A stretch of 64,000 nt of DNA from Coriobacteriia bacterium. GTDB taxonomy: Bacteria > Actinomycetota > Coriobacteriia > Anaerosomatales > Anaerosomataceae. Within the stretch, counting starts at the first letter, position 1, and every line of letters begins with the position of its first letter. The notes under the pieces are model-generated. The model had not been told where the DNA came from. It worked only from the letters and a program-made list of their open reading frames with translations, and made no database searches. Where the stretch lies: assembly GCA_016938135.1 (NCBI GenBank), contig JAFGVD010000003.1, forward strand, positions 62,001 through 126,000, in the 5' to 3' direction. Both the position numbers and the translations under genes were made by a program. Shown here in pieces: positions 1 through 9,588 of this stretch.

Positions 1-604
1 CATCAACGACCCGCGCTTCGCCCCGGCAGGCGTGCTGGCGCCCAAGTCCAAGGCGGACCTCGCCTTCACGATGCACATCCTGAGCTGGCTGTCGGTCGAC
101 GGCACCGCGGCCATCGTCGAGTTCCCCGGCGTCCTCTACCGCGGCGGCGCGGAGCGCAAGATCCGCAAGTACCTCATCGACAACAACTACGTGGACACGG
201 TCATCCAGCTCCCGCCGGACCTGTTCTTCGGCACCACCATCGCGACCTGCATCATCGTGCTCAAGAAGTCGAAGACCGACAATGCGACGCTCTTCATCGA
301 CGCATCCGCCGAGTTCGTTCGAGGCGGCAACAAGAACAAACTCACCGAGGCAAACCGGCAGAAAGTCCTGGACGCCTTCGCCGCTCGCGAAGACGCCCAG
401 TACTTCGCTCGCCTCGTTCCGAATACCGAGATCGCCGAGAACGACTACAACATCGCGGTGTCGTCGTACGTTGAACAGGAAGACACGCGCGTCGCGGTGG
501 ACATCACCGTGCTGAACGCTGAGATCGCCCGCATCGTCATACACCAAACCGAGCTGCGCACCCAGATTGACGCAATTGTCGCGGACTTTGAGGGTACGTC
601 GTGA
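1..604 (+). CDS. hsdM: Type I restriction-modification system DNA methyltransferase subunit (HsdM), 3' part; 5' end lies outside the window
   Basis: Open from the window start; FPGVLYRGGAERKIRKYLIDNNYVDTVIQLPPDLFFGTTIATCIIVLKK is typical of the HsdM/N6_Mtase C-terminal part; followed by hsdS and hsdR. Confidence 0.9.
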   Translation, partial: INDPRFAPAGVLAPKSKADLAFTMHILSWLSVDGTAAIVEFPGVLYRGGAERKIRKYLIDNNYVDTVIQLPPDLFFGTTIATCIIVLKKSKTDNATLFIDASAEFVRGGNKNKLTEANRQKVLDAFAAREDAQYFARLVPNTEIAENDYNIAVSSYVEQEDTRVAVDITVLNAEIARIVIHQTELRTQIDAIVADFEGTS

Positions 605-1605
605 GCAGCGAGATCGTTCTCTACCAACGCGATGACGGCACTACGGCGATTGAGGTCCGGCTCGAGGACGATACCGTCTGGGTCACCCAGGCTCAGCTAG
701 TCGAGCTGTTCCAGAGTTCGAAGGCAAACATCAGTGAGCACATCAAGAACATCTTCCACGAGGGCGAACTGGATACTGAAGCAACTGTTCGGGATTTCCG
801 AACAGTTCGCCAAGAGGGATCACGCCAGGTAGAACGCACACTCACCTATTACAACCTCGATGTGATTCTTTCGGTCGGCTACCGCGTCAAGAGCAGGGTC
901 GCAACTCAGTTCCGCATCTGGGCCACCGAGCGTCTGCGTGAGTACCTCATCAAGGGCTTCATGATGGACGACGCCAAGCTTAAGAACCTTGGCGGCGGTG
1001 CCTACTGGCGCGAACTGCTTGAGCGTATCCGCGATATCCGCAGCAGCGAGAAGGTGCTCTACCGGCAGGTGCTTGACCTTTACGCAACAAGCGTCGACTA
1101 CGACCCGACAGCCGAAGAGACGGTGGAGTTCTTCAAGATCGTCCAGAACAAGCTGCACTACGCGGCCCATGGTCATACTGCCGCAGAGGTCATCGCCACG
1201 CGCGCCGATGCAAGCCGGCCCGATATGGGACTGACCTCCTTCGCGGGGGAGCACCCGCGCAAATCGGACGTGACTGTTGCGAAGAACTATCTGAATGAGA
1301 GCGAGCTCAAGAAGCTGAACACCCTGGTTTCCGCGTACTTCGACGCTGCTGAGTTTCGCGCCCAGAGCCACGAGCCTACACGCATGGGGGACTGGCTCGC
1401 GCATCTCGATCGCCTGATAGCCGCGATGGAAGCTCCGGTACTCACGAGTGCGGGCTCCGTCAGCCACAAACAGGCTGTCGCCAGAGCCGAGGGTGAGTAC
1501 GAGAAGTACCGGACGCTGTCAGAATCGGAGCACTCGGATGTCGAGCGCGCGTATCTTGACGCGGTGAAGCGCGCCCAGCACCGGCTCGAAGGGGGGCAGC
1601 AATGA
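601..1605 (+). CDS. RhuM family protein
   Basis: Protein starts IVLYQRDDGTTAIEVRLEDDTVWVTQAQLVELFQSSKANISEHIKNIF, the RhuM family N-terminus; overlaps the hsdM stop and the hsdS start. Confidence 0.88.
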   Translation: MSSEIVLYQRDDGTTAIEVRLEDDTVWVTQAQLVELFQSSKANISEHIKNIFHEGELDTEATVRDFRTVRQEGSRQVERTLTYYNLDVILSVGYRVKSRVATQFRIWATERLREYLIKGFMMDDAKLKNLGGGAYWRELLERIRDIRSSEKVLYRQVLDLYATSVDYDPTAEETVEFFKIVQNKLHYAAHGHTAAEVIATRADASRPDMGLTSFAGEHPRKSDVTVAKNYLNESELKKLNTLVSAYFDAAEFRAQSHEPTRMGDWLAHLDRLIAAMEAPVLTSAGSVSHKQAVARAEGEYEKYRTLSESEHSDVERAYLDAVKRAQHRLEGGQQ

Positions 1606-2825
1606 GCCGCATCGACGAGCTGATCAGGGAGCTATGTCCGAACGGAACCCCGTTCGAGTCGATCGGAGCCGTCGTCTATCGCGGAAGCACAATCCGCTGG
1701 GGTGACGTCGCCGGCGAAGAGTTCCAGTACATCGACCTTACGTCAGTCGATCGCGTCACACATGCAATCACCGAAACCCAGACGATCTCCAGCAAAGATG
1801 CGCCGAGCCGAGCCCAGCAAATCGTGCGCGAGGGGGATGTGATCTTCGGAACGACTCGCCCGATGTTGAAGCGATACACCGCGATACCGGCTGAGTACGA
1901 CGGACAAATCGCCAGCACTGGGTACTGTGTTCTGCGGCCGCAACAAGAGCGCATCCTCACGAACTTCCTATTCCACTTGCTCGGCACGGCTGAGTTCTAT
2001 GCATTCGTCGAAGCGAACCAGCGGGGGGCCAGCTATCCGGGCATCCCCGATGGGGTCGTCAAGGAGTTCAGGATCCCCGTTCCGCCCCTCGAAGTGCAGC
2101 GGGAGATCGTGCGGGTGCTCGACTTGTTCACGACGCTGGAAGCGGAGCTGGAAGCGGAGCTGGAAGCCCGGCGGCGTCAGTATGCCCACTACCGAGATTC
2201 GCTCTTGACCTTCCCCGAGGGGGGAATCCGGTGGGCGACGATGGGTGAGGTTGGCGAGTTCATCCGCGGTCGCCGGTTCACGAAGGCGGACGTCGTCTGC
2301 GCCGGCATCCCAAGCATTCACTACGGCGAGATTTACACAATCTACGGCGTCGCCGCCTGTGAGGCTGTGACTCACGTTCGGCAGGACTTGGCGGCGCAAC
2401 TTCGTTGCGCGAAGACGGGCGATGTTGTGATTGCGGCAGTAGGGGAGACGGTGGAAGACGTGGGTAGGGCCGTTGCCTGGCTTGGTGAAGAAGACGTCGC
2501 AGTCCACGATGACTGCTTCGCCTATCGCCACCTGATGAATCCGAAGTACGTCTCCTACTACCTGCAGACGGAGACGTTCCACTCCCAGAAGAGCAAGTAC
2601 GTGGCACGAGCCAAGGTGAAGCGTCTATCCGCGGCGGACCTCGCGAAGATTACAATTCCTATCCCGCCCCTCGAGGAGCAGGCGCGTATCGTTGCGATCC
2701 TCGACAAGTTCGACGCGCTTGTGAACGACCTCAGCATCGGCCTGCCGGCCGAGCTTGCCGCTCGCCGCAAGCAGTACGAGTACTACCGTGACCGGCTGCT
2801 GACCTTCGAGGAGGCGGTTGCATGA
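1602..2825 (+). CDS. hsdS: Type I restriction-modification specificity subunit HsdS
   Basis: Two TRD-like halves each ending in IPPLEEQARIVAILDKFDALV-like conserved regions. Confidence 0.93.
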   Translation: MSRIDELIRELCPNGTPFESIGAVVYRGSTIRWGDVAGEEFQYIDLTSVDRVTHAITETQTISSKDAPSRAQQIVREGDVIFGTTRPMLKRYTAIPAEYDGQIASTGYCVLRPQQERILTNFLFHLLGTAEFYAFVEANQRGASYPGIPDGVVKEFRIPVPPLEVQREIVRVLDLFTTLEAELEAELEARRRQYAHYRDSLLTFPEGGIRWATMGEVGEFIRGRRFTKADVVCAGIPSIHYGEIYTIYGVAACEAVTHVRQDLAAQLRCAKTGDVVIAAVGETVEDVGRAVAWLGEEDVAVHDDCFAYRHLMNPKYVSYYLQTETFHSQKSKYVARAKVKRLSAADLAKITIPIPPLEEQARIVAILDKFDALVNDLSIGLPAELAARRKQYEYYRDRLLTFEEAVA

Positions 2826-3718
2826 CCGGCAAGCACATCGAAGTCTTCCTGGTCGAAGGTGTTCCGGGCGGGATCACCACTGCGGAGATCGCCGGCTGGA
2901 CGGGTCACGTCCTCGCGGGGCCGCGCTCGGACCTCGGCGACATACTCAGGCGACCGGAGGCGAAACGGAACGGGGCGTATTTCCTCCTCGGCGATGATGA
3001 GGAGGCGCTGGGTGGCGTACGCTGCTACATCGGACGCACCGAGGACTTCATCAACCGGTTCCGAGATCATTCGGCCAAGAAGGAGTTCTGGGACCGGGTC
3101 GTCCTCATCACCTCCAAGGACGATTCGTTCACCGAAGGTCACTGGGGCTACCTTGAGTGGCGGCTCGTGGAGCTCACCAAGAAGGCGGCTCGCGTCACGC
3201 TGGCCAACGGCAACGACCCGCGGGGCAGGAAGCTCTCCGAGGCGCAGGCCTCGGACATGGAGGCTTTTCTGGACCAGTTGCATATCGTCCTACCGGTACT
3301 CGGCGTGAACGCCATTCGCGTTCGTAAGGCGGCACCCGAATCGTCGACTGCGTCCGTGGACTCACCGGTGTTCACGCTCACCAACAAGAAGCACAAGGTC
3401 GACGCGCGGGCGCAGCAGCTCGGCGACGAGTTCACAATGCTGGAGGGGTCGCAGGTCGTCGCCAGATGGGCGGGGACCGGTAAGGCTGAAAGCACCGAGC
3501 GATCGTACGCCTCCTATCGCGAGCAGCACCGCAAGCTCCTCGCGGACGGTTCCATCGAGGTGCGGGGCGATGTTGGCGTCCTGACGCGTGACGTTCCCTT
3601 CGGCTCACCCTCAACCGCGGCGGCGGTCGCTCTCGGTCGGTCGAGCAATGGGCGCGTTGAGTGGAAGTGCGATGACGGGAGCTCGTACGGCGACTGGGAG
3701 AATCGCGGGGTGGAGTAG
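2822..3718 (+). CDS. GIY-YIG nuclease family protein with DUF4357-like C-terminus
   Basis: CYIGRTEDFINRFRDHSAKKEFWDRVVLITSKDD...TEGHWGYLEWRLVEL is GIY-YIG-like; C-terminal GSQVVARWAGTGKAESTERSYASYREQHRKLLADGSI resembles DUF4357; start overlaps hsdS stop (ATGA). Confidence 0.75.
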   Translation: MTGKHIEVFLVEGVPGGITTAEIAGWTGHVLAGPRSDLGDILRRPEAKRNGAYFLLGDDEEALGGVRCYIGRTEDFINRFRDHSAKKEFWDRVVLITSKDDSFTEGHWGYLEWRLVELTKKAARVTLANGNDPRGRKLSEAQASDMEAFLDQLHIVLPVLGVNAIRVRKAAPESSTASVDSPVFTLTNKKHKVDARAQQLGDEFTMLEGSQVVARWAGTGKAESTERSYASYREQHRKLLADGSIEVRGDVGVLTRDVPFGSPSTAAAVALGRSSNGRVEWKCDDGSSYGDWENRGVE

Positions 3719-3783
3719 GAGGCGCAAGGCTCGCAGCTACGTGGGAGAGAAAGAATCGTTTATCGTCGGGGAGGCAAGGCAGC

Positions 3784-6700
3784 ATGACCGAAGCGAGCGG
3801 AATCCGCTACGACCCGATCGCCGTAAGCGCGGAGAGCACGGTTGTTTCCGAGTACTTTGCGGAGGCCGCGGAGGAGACGGCGTATCAGTCTGAGGCCGCT
3901 CTGGAGCAGGCGTTCATCAAGCTCCTGGAGTCCCAGGCTTACGAATACCTGCCGCTCACAAGCGAAGCCGAGCTCATCGCGAACCTGCGCACACAACTTG
4001 AGGCGCTCAATGGGATCATCTTCAGCGACGCTGAGTGGGAGCGGTTCTTTTCGGAGAGGATCGCGGGCGCGAATGAAGGTCCGACAGAGAAGACCGTGCG
4101 CATCCAGGAAGACCACGTCCAGCTTCTGAAGCGCGACAACGGATCCACCAAAAACGTCATGCTCATCGACAAGTCCAACATCCACAACAACCGGTTGCAG
4201 GTCATCAACCAGTATGAGGTCGCGGAGGGTGAGGGCGGTGCGGCCCGCTCGAACCGTTACGACGTGACGGTGCTGGTCAACGGTTTCCCGATGGTGCATG
4301 TCGAGCTCAAGCGCCGCGGCGTGGATGTGCGTGAGGCGTTCAACCAGATCAACCGCTATCAGCGCGACAGCTTCTGGGCCGGCTCCGGCCTTTTTGACTA
4401 CGTGCAGCTCTTCGTGATCAGCAACGGCACGCTCACTAAGTACTACTCCAACACGACTCGTCGTCAGCACGTGAGCGAGATGGCCGGGTCCAAGCGTACC
4501 CGTAAGACCTCGAACTCCTTTGAGTTCACCTCGTGGTGGGCGGATGCGAGCAACAGGCCGATCCAGGAGTTGACGGCATTTGCGAAGACGTTCTTCGCCA
4601 AGCACGCGCTACTCAACGTTCTTACCAAGTACTGCGTGCTGACCGCCGATCGGATGCTGCTGGTGATGCGGCCGTACCAGATCGTCGCGACCGAGCGCAT
4701 CTTGCAGAAGATCGAGATCTCCACCAACTACCGGCAGCTTGGCAAGGTCACCGCCGGCGGCTACATCTGGCACACGACCGGTTCCGGCAAGACGCTCACC
4801 AGCTTCAAGACCGCGCAGTTGGCAACCGCGCTTCCAAGTGTGGACAAGGTGCTCTTCGTCGTTGACCGCAAGGATCTCGACTACCAGACGATGCGTGAGT
4901 ACGACCGGTTTGAGAAGGGTGCGGCAAACTCGAACACGTCGACTGCCGTTCTCAAGCGCCAGCTAGAAGATCCTTCGGCGAAGATCATCATAACCACCAT
5001 CCAGAAGCTCACGACCTTCATCGGTGCGAACAAGGGCCACAGCATCTACGACGGACATGTCGTCATCATCTTTGATGAGTGCCACCGCTCGCAGTTTGGC
5101 GATATGCACACCGCGATCACCAAGGCGTTCAAGCGCTACAACCTCTTCGGCTTCACTGGCACGCCGATCTTCTCGGCAAATGCGGGCAGTGGCGGCAACC
5201 CACAGTTGAAGACCACAGAGCAGGCGTTTGGGGAGAAGCTTCACACCTACACGATCGTCGACGCGATCAGCGACAAGAACGTGCTGCCGTTCCGCATCGA
5301 CTACGTGAACACCATTAAGCTGCCGGAGAACATCTCTGACGAGCAAGTCTCGGCGATCGACACGGAGAAGGCGCTTCTCGCCCCCGAGCGAATCAGGCAG
5401 ATCGTCGCCTACACGCTGGAGCACTTCGACCAGAAGACCAAGCGCGCCGAGTACTACTCGCTATCGGGCAAGCGGGTGCGGGGTTTCAATGCCCTCTTTG
5501 CTACGGCCTCGATCGAAGCGGCCAAGCGCTACTACTGCGAGTTCAGAGATCAGCAGGAAGATCTTGTCCCTGACCGCAGGCTCAAAGTCGGGATCATCTT
5601 CTCGTACGCAGCGAACGAAGCCGTCGACGACTACCTCGACGATGAGGGCTTCGAGACCGACGCGCTCGATCAGTCGTCACGTGACTTCCTCGAGGCGGCG
5701 ATCCAGGACTACAACTCGCTGTTCGGCACGAGCTTCGACACCTCTGGCGACAAGTTCCAGAACTACTACAAGGACCTGTCGGAGCGAATGAAGAACCGCG
5801 AGATCGACCTGGTCATCGTCGTGAACATGTTCCTTACGGGCTTTGATGCAACGACGCTCAACACGCTATTTGCAGACAAGAACCTGCGCTCCCACGGCCT
5901 TATCCAGGCGTACTCGCGCACGAACCGCATCCTCAACTCGGTGAAGACCTACGGCAACGTCGTCTCCTTCCGCGACCTTGAGCAGCAGACCAACGACGCG
6001 ATCGCGCTGTTCGGCAACAAGGACGCCTGCGGTGTCGTGCTGCTTAAGCCGTACGCCGAGTACTACGCAGAATACGCGGAGAAGACTACGCAACTGCTCG
6101 AGGACTTCCCGCTTGGAGTGCCGATCGTGGGTGAAGCGGAGCAGAAGGCATTCATCCTGCTGTTCGGGGCCATCCTGCGGCTGCAGAACATCCTGACCTC
6201 GTTCGATGACTTCAGCGGCAACGAGATCCTCTCGGCACGCCAGAGTCAGGACTACCGCAGTGTGTACCTCGACCTTTACGCCGAGTTCCGGCGCCTGACG
6301 GAGGCGGAGAGAGAGTCGATCAACGACGATATCGTCTTCGAGATCGAGCTCATCAAGCAAGTCGAGATCAACGTGGATTACATCCTGATGCTCGTGGAGA
6401 AGTGGCGAGCGTCACACGGCGACGGCGACGACAAGGAGATCCGCGCTTCAATCAGCCGTGCCGTTGATGCGAGCCCCAGCCTGCGCAACAAGAAGGACCT
6501 CATCGAGGCCTTCGTCGATTCCATTTCGGCCAGCGGTGAGATAGACGAAGAGTGGCAGGCGTTCATCCTCGCCCGGCGTGAAGCTGAGCTGGAAGCGATC
6601 ATCGATTCGGAGGGGCTCCGCCCCGCCGAGACTCGCGCGTTCATCGAGATGGCCTTCCGCGACGGCACTGTCCACGCCACTGGAACCGCCATTACCAAGG

Positions 6701-6825
6701 TGCTGCCGCCAGCGTCGCGCTTCTCGCCCAATGGCGGGCACGCAGAGAAGAAGCAGCGTGTGTTGGCCAGGTTGGGCGAGTTCTTCGAGCGGTTCTTTGG
6801 GCTTGGGTCGAGCGATGCGGCATAG
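3784..6825 (+). CDS. hsdR: Type I restriction endonuclease subunit HsdR
   Basis: HsdR N-terminal nuclease region; WHTTGSGKT Walker A; FDECHRSQ box; FGFTGTPIF motif. Confidence 0.96.
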   Translation: MTEASGIRYDPIAVSAESTVVSEYFAEAAEETAYQSEAALEQAFIKLLESQAYEYLPLTSEAELIANLRTQLEALNGIIFSDAEWERFFSERIAGANEGPTEKTVRIQEDHVQLLKRDNGSTKNVMLIDKSNIHNNRLQVINQYEVAEGEGGAARSNRYDVTVLVNGFPMVHVELKRRGVDVREAFNQINRYQRDSFWAGSGLFDYVQLFVISNGTLTKYYSNTTRRQHVSEMAGSKRTRKTSNSFEFTSWWADASNRPIQELTAFAKTFFAKHALLNVLTKYCVLTADRMLLVMRPYQIVATERILQKIEISTNYRQLGKVTAGGYIWHTTGSGKTLTSFKTAQLATALPSVDKVLFVVDRKDLDYQTMREYDRFEKGAANSNTSTAVLKRQLEDPSAKIIITTIQKLTTFIGANKGHSIYDGHVVIIFDECHRSQFGDMHTAITKAFKRYNLFGFTGTPIFSANAGSGGNPQLKTTEQAFGEKLHTYTIVDAISDKNVLPFRIDYVNTIKLPENISDEQVSAIDTEKALLAPERIRQIVAYTLEHFDQKTKRAEYYSLSGKRVRGFNALFATASIEAAKRYYCEFRDQQEDLVPDRRLKVGIIFSYAANEAVDDYLDDEGFETDALDQSSRDFLEAAIQDYNSLFGTSFDTSGDKFQNYYKDLSERMKNREIDLVIVVNMFLTGFDATTLNTLFADKNLRSHGLIQAYSRTNRILNSVKTYGNVVSFRDLEQQTNDAIALFGNKDACGVVLLKPYAEYYAEYAEKTTQLLEDFPLGVPIVGEAEQKAFILLFGAILRLQNILTSFDDFSGNEILSARQSQDYRSVYLDLYAEFRRLTEAERESINDDIVFEIELIKQVEINVDYILMLVEKWRASHGDGDDKEIRASISRAVDASPSLRNKKDLIEAFVDSISASGEIDEEWQAFILARREAELEAIIDSEGLRPAETRAFIEMAFRDGTVHATGTAITKVLPPASRFSPNGGHAEKKQRVLARLGEFFERFFGLGSSDAA

Positions 6826-6843
6826 GAGTATCTTCTCGCCCCT

Positions 6844-7626
6844 CTACTCTCCCTTGTAGTACAGCCCGTTCATCCCCGGTTCGCCCATGCCGCCCACCGA
6901 GCCGCCCACGTAGGAGCCGTCAGCGCCGCTAATCCCGTACTTGGAAAGTAGCGGTGAGCCTGTCGTCTGCATTGCCAGGCCGAGCAAGTCGCGCTGCGTG
7001 AGGTCTTCTCGGGCAAGACTCGTCTTCACCTTCAGCGTGCCGTCTTCCATCTCCACGGAATCGATTGCGGCGTACCACGTCTCATCGGCGCCCAGCGTGA
7101 CCAAGCCGCCCGGGCCGTACACGCTGTCGAGCCACGTCTTGAATTCGGCGGCTGTCGTAGGCGCGGCGGGCAGCGTGTATACGTCGTTCATCGGCATGTA
7201 ACTTGAGCCGCTGGAGGAGCCAAGCCTGCTGACCGCCCCATCTGCCGTCACAAGCGCCCGGTTGGGCGCGAAGGCGATCTCGTACGCGCTCATGGCTTCG
7301 CTGATCGCCGTTTGCTTGCGGTTGCTCACCACGTAGTCGGTGCCCGTGCTGGGCCACGTCACGTGTACAACCGCTACCGGCGCGCCAAGGTAGGTCTCAA
7401 GCGAGATGTCGGTGACGTCGCTGTACCATTCGGCGTCTGCATGGTCGCGGTCGATCGCGGCTCTGAGGTCGGCCGGGCTGGCGATCGCCGTGCTGGAGAT
7501 GCTGTCGCCGCCCGATGAAGCGCCGGTGCTGTCGCTGCTTTCTTGGGTGCTCGCACCGCCTCCGCCGCATCCCGCCGCCGTCAGTGCAAGTGTGAACGCG
7601 AGGGCTACCATCAGTACGCGCTTCAT
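6844..7626 (-). CDS. Putative lipoprotein of unknown function
   Basis: MKRVLMVALAFTLALTAAGCGGG signal peptide and lipobox. Confidence 0.7.
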   Translation of the reverse strand: MKRVLMVALAFTLALTAAGCGGGGASTQESSDSTGASSGGDSISSTAIASPADLRAAIDRDHADAEWYSDVTDISLETYLGAPVAVVHVTWPSTGTDYVVSNRKQTAISEAMSAYEIAFAPNRALVTADGAVSRLGSSSGSSYMPMNDVYTLPAAPTTAAEFKTWLDSVYGPGGLVTLGADETWYAAIDSVEMEDGTLKVKTSLAREDLTQRDLLGLAMQTTGSPLLSKYGISGADGSYVGGSVGGMGEPGMNGLYYKGE

Positions 7627-7793
7627 TGCGACCTCCCCGTGTCTGGGCGCTTGACTACGACTCCAGTGTAACCTGCGGCTTACCAGGCTGCAGGTCTGCC
7701 ATATCGCGATAGCCGGGCTACTGCAGGTGCGCAGGTAGGAGGCCGGGACACTGGTCTTGCTGTGCTGGCATTTCCCGCACTCACAGAAGGAGG

Positions 7794-7828
7794 GCCCGCC
7801 TCCTCTCGGAAGCGGGCCCTTTCTTGCA
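7794..7828 (+). terminator. Hairpin terminator-like element
   Basis: GGGCCCGC-loop-GCGGGCCC followed by TTTCTT, between two genes. Confidence 0.55.
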
Positions 7829-7846
7829 GCAACTTACCTCTCGGCG

Positions 7847-9307
7847 CTACGGAAGTGCGTAGATGTCCACAGTCAGATAGCCGCTGTTATCGCTGTATTG
7901 GTCGTCGCTGATCGTGAATGCGACGGGGCTGTCTGCACCGGCTACCTCAAGGGTGTAGATGTGCTCCGGGTTGTAGGTCGGCGGTTGCCAGTCTACGGCT
8001 GCGCCGTCCATCCAGATCTGGAGGCGAGCAGATGCCTGCTCATACCAGCCTGCGATACCGCCAGGTGCATGCGCGGCGTCTCGGTAGTTGAACTGAGCAT
8101 CGGCGATTCCGTATTCGCCCCAGTTGGCGAAGCGGTAGGTTCCGCTGGCGACTAGACGGTAGTCCCGTCCACTGTCGAGGGTGATGTTGCTCCACCATTC
8201 ATCGGCCATGTAAGGGTTATCACCGGTTGGATACACCAAGACCGTGTCAACCAGGCACGGCTGCAGGGTGTACGTTGCATATCCTGCCCAGTTCTTGCCG
8301 GCAAATCCGGCCCAAGTGACCCACGCGCTCTCGCAGAGCATCTTGCATGTCACACAGTTGTGGAGAGCAACGACGGTGTTGAGGTCGTAACCGTCCGCGT
8401 TTGCAGGCAGGGGAGCTGGATCGGTCGTGTCTACAACCTTGATGTACTTCGCAGACGGGAGTATGCCAAGGTCGAACTCGCTCACAGTCTGCCAGTCATA
8501 CATGGCGTCTCTTGTGAGGTTGTTTGCTTCGCCCAAGGGCGTCCAGTTGACTCCGTCCATGCTTGCGAACACTTCGGCGGTTTCTGGTGGGTAGACTCCC
8601 CACGTGTCCTCAACCACGCGGATATCGCATCCATCGCCGTTTGCGATGCAGCAGTCAAACCCGATCACGATCTCCCCGCCAAAACCAAGGCTGAAGAAGT
8701 CGGTCGGCAGCTTGTCGGTATCCCACGTCAGAACCGCTTCGGGGACGGAACGCTCAGCCGCGACCATACTGCCGTCCTTGCAGAGTCCCTGCGCAACGGA
8801 CTCGATACTCGTTCCGGCATACGGGGCCTCGGCAAGCACGGTGCAATCCATGCGCTTCACTACCGCATGCGCTGCGAAGAAGAGCTCGTCGCTTTCCCAG
8901 CACTCCTCTATGTCCACGCAGTAGGGATCCGTCTCGGTCACGCCAGGGTTGAAGCAGTCGCGAACGTTGAACTTGCCGGGAATCGGATTCCCCTTCTTGG
9001 TCTGCGGGATGTTGGCCACTTCTTCGCCTATGGAGAAGTGGATCTCGGTAAGCAGCCAGCCATCGGCCGCAACCTCTGGGTCAAGCACGTACTTCACGCA
9101 TACCTTATCCAGGCAGTTGTTCACCAGCACCGTGCCGATGCACCAGTCCTGCCCTGCATACAGCGGATACTCCATCCACTCGCCGCATGGCTCACACTCC
9201 ACGCAGGAATCTTCCGTTGCGGCCGCAGGTACCGCCATTGCGAACATGGAGATGAGCAATGCGGTCGCCGCTACCAGTGCTACGAACTTGGATCTGAATC
9301 GTGACAT
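7847..9307 (-). CDS. Secreted protein of unknown function
   Basis: Likely start at MSRFRSKFVALVAATALLISMFAMAVPAAATEDSC (signal peptide) preceded by GAGGAGG; the longer ORF start at 9499 is unlikely. Confidence 0.7.
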   Translation of the reverse strand: MSRFRSKFVALVAATALLISMFAMAVPAAATEDSCVECEPCGEWMEYPLYAGQDWCIGTVLVNNCLDKVCVKYVLDPEVAADGWLLTEIHFSIGEEVANIPQTKKGNPIPGKFNVRDCFNPGVTETDPYCVDIEECWESDELFFAAHAVVKRMDCTVLAEAPYAGTSIESVAQGLCKDGSMVAAERSVPEAVLTWDTDKLPTDFFSLGFGGEIVIGFDCCIANGDGCDIRVVEDTWGVYPPETAEVFASMDGVNWTPLGEANNLTRDAMYDWQTVSEFDLGILPSAKYIKVVDTTDPAPLPANADGYDLNTVVALHNCVTCKMLCESAWVTWAGFAGKNWAGYATYTLQPCLVDTVLVYPTGDNPYMADEWWSNITLDSGRDYRLVASGTYRFANWGEYGIADAQFNYRDAAHAPGGIAGWYEQASARLQIWMDGAAVDWQPPTYNPEHIYTLEVAGADSPVAFTISDDQYSDNSGYLTVDIYALP

Positions 9308-9588
9308 GCTATCCCTCCTCAGGATCGAAGCGTGCCACAGCCGACCACAGGCCGTTTGGCGCTTGTAGGAGAGATCACAGATTGATGGCCACACCAGAAA
9401 CGACAAGATCGACCGTAGCGGGCCGGTCTCACCATTGACTCCCCGACGAAGAAGGTGACCGCATAAGCGTCGCCGGATCTCTGCCCCCCGCACCGCCACC
9501 CCTCGGGCAGTGCACCTTCTAGGGTACCCAACTGCCCCATTAACGAATCGATGTTTATCGTGAGTTTGAGAGGCACCTCACGGGGCCG

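Noticed and set aside
1-604. HsdM as a truncated pseudogene
   Set aside because: The gene is cut only by the window edge; the frame is open from base 1.
9310-9560. Possible riboswitch in the about 250-nt leader of the secreted protein gene
   Set aside because: No match to known riboswitch cores (c-di-GMP, cobalamin, c-di-AMP) that I could recognise; a covariance search would be needed.
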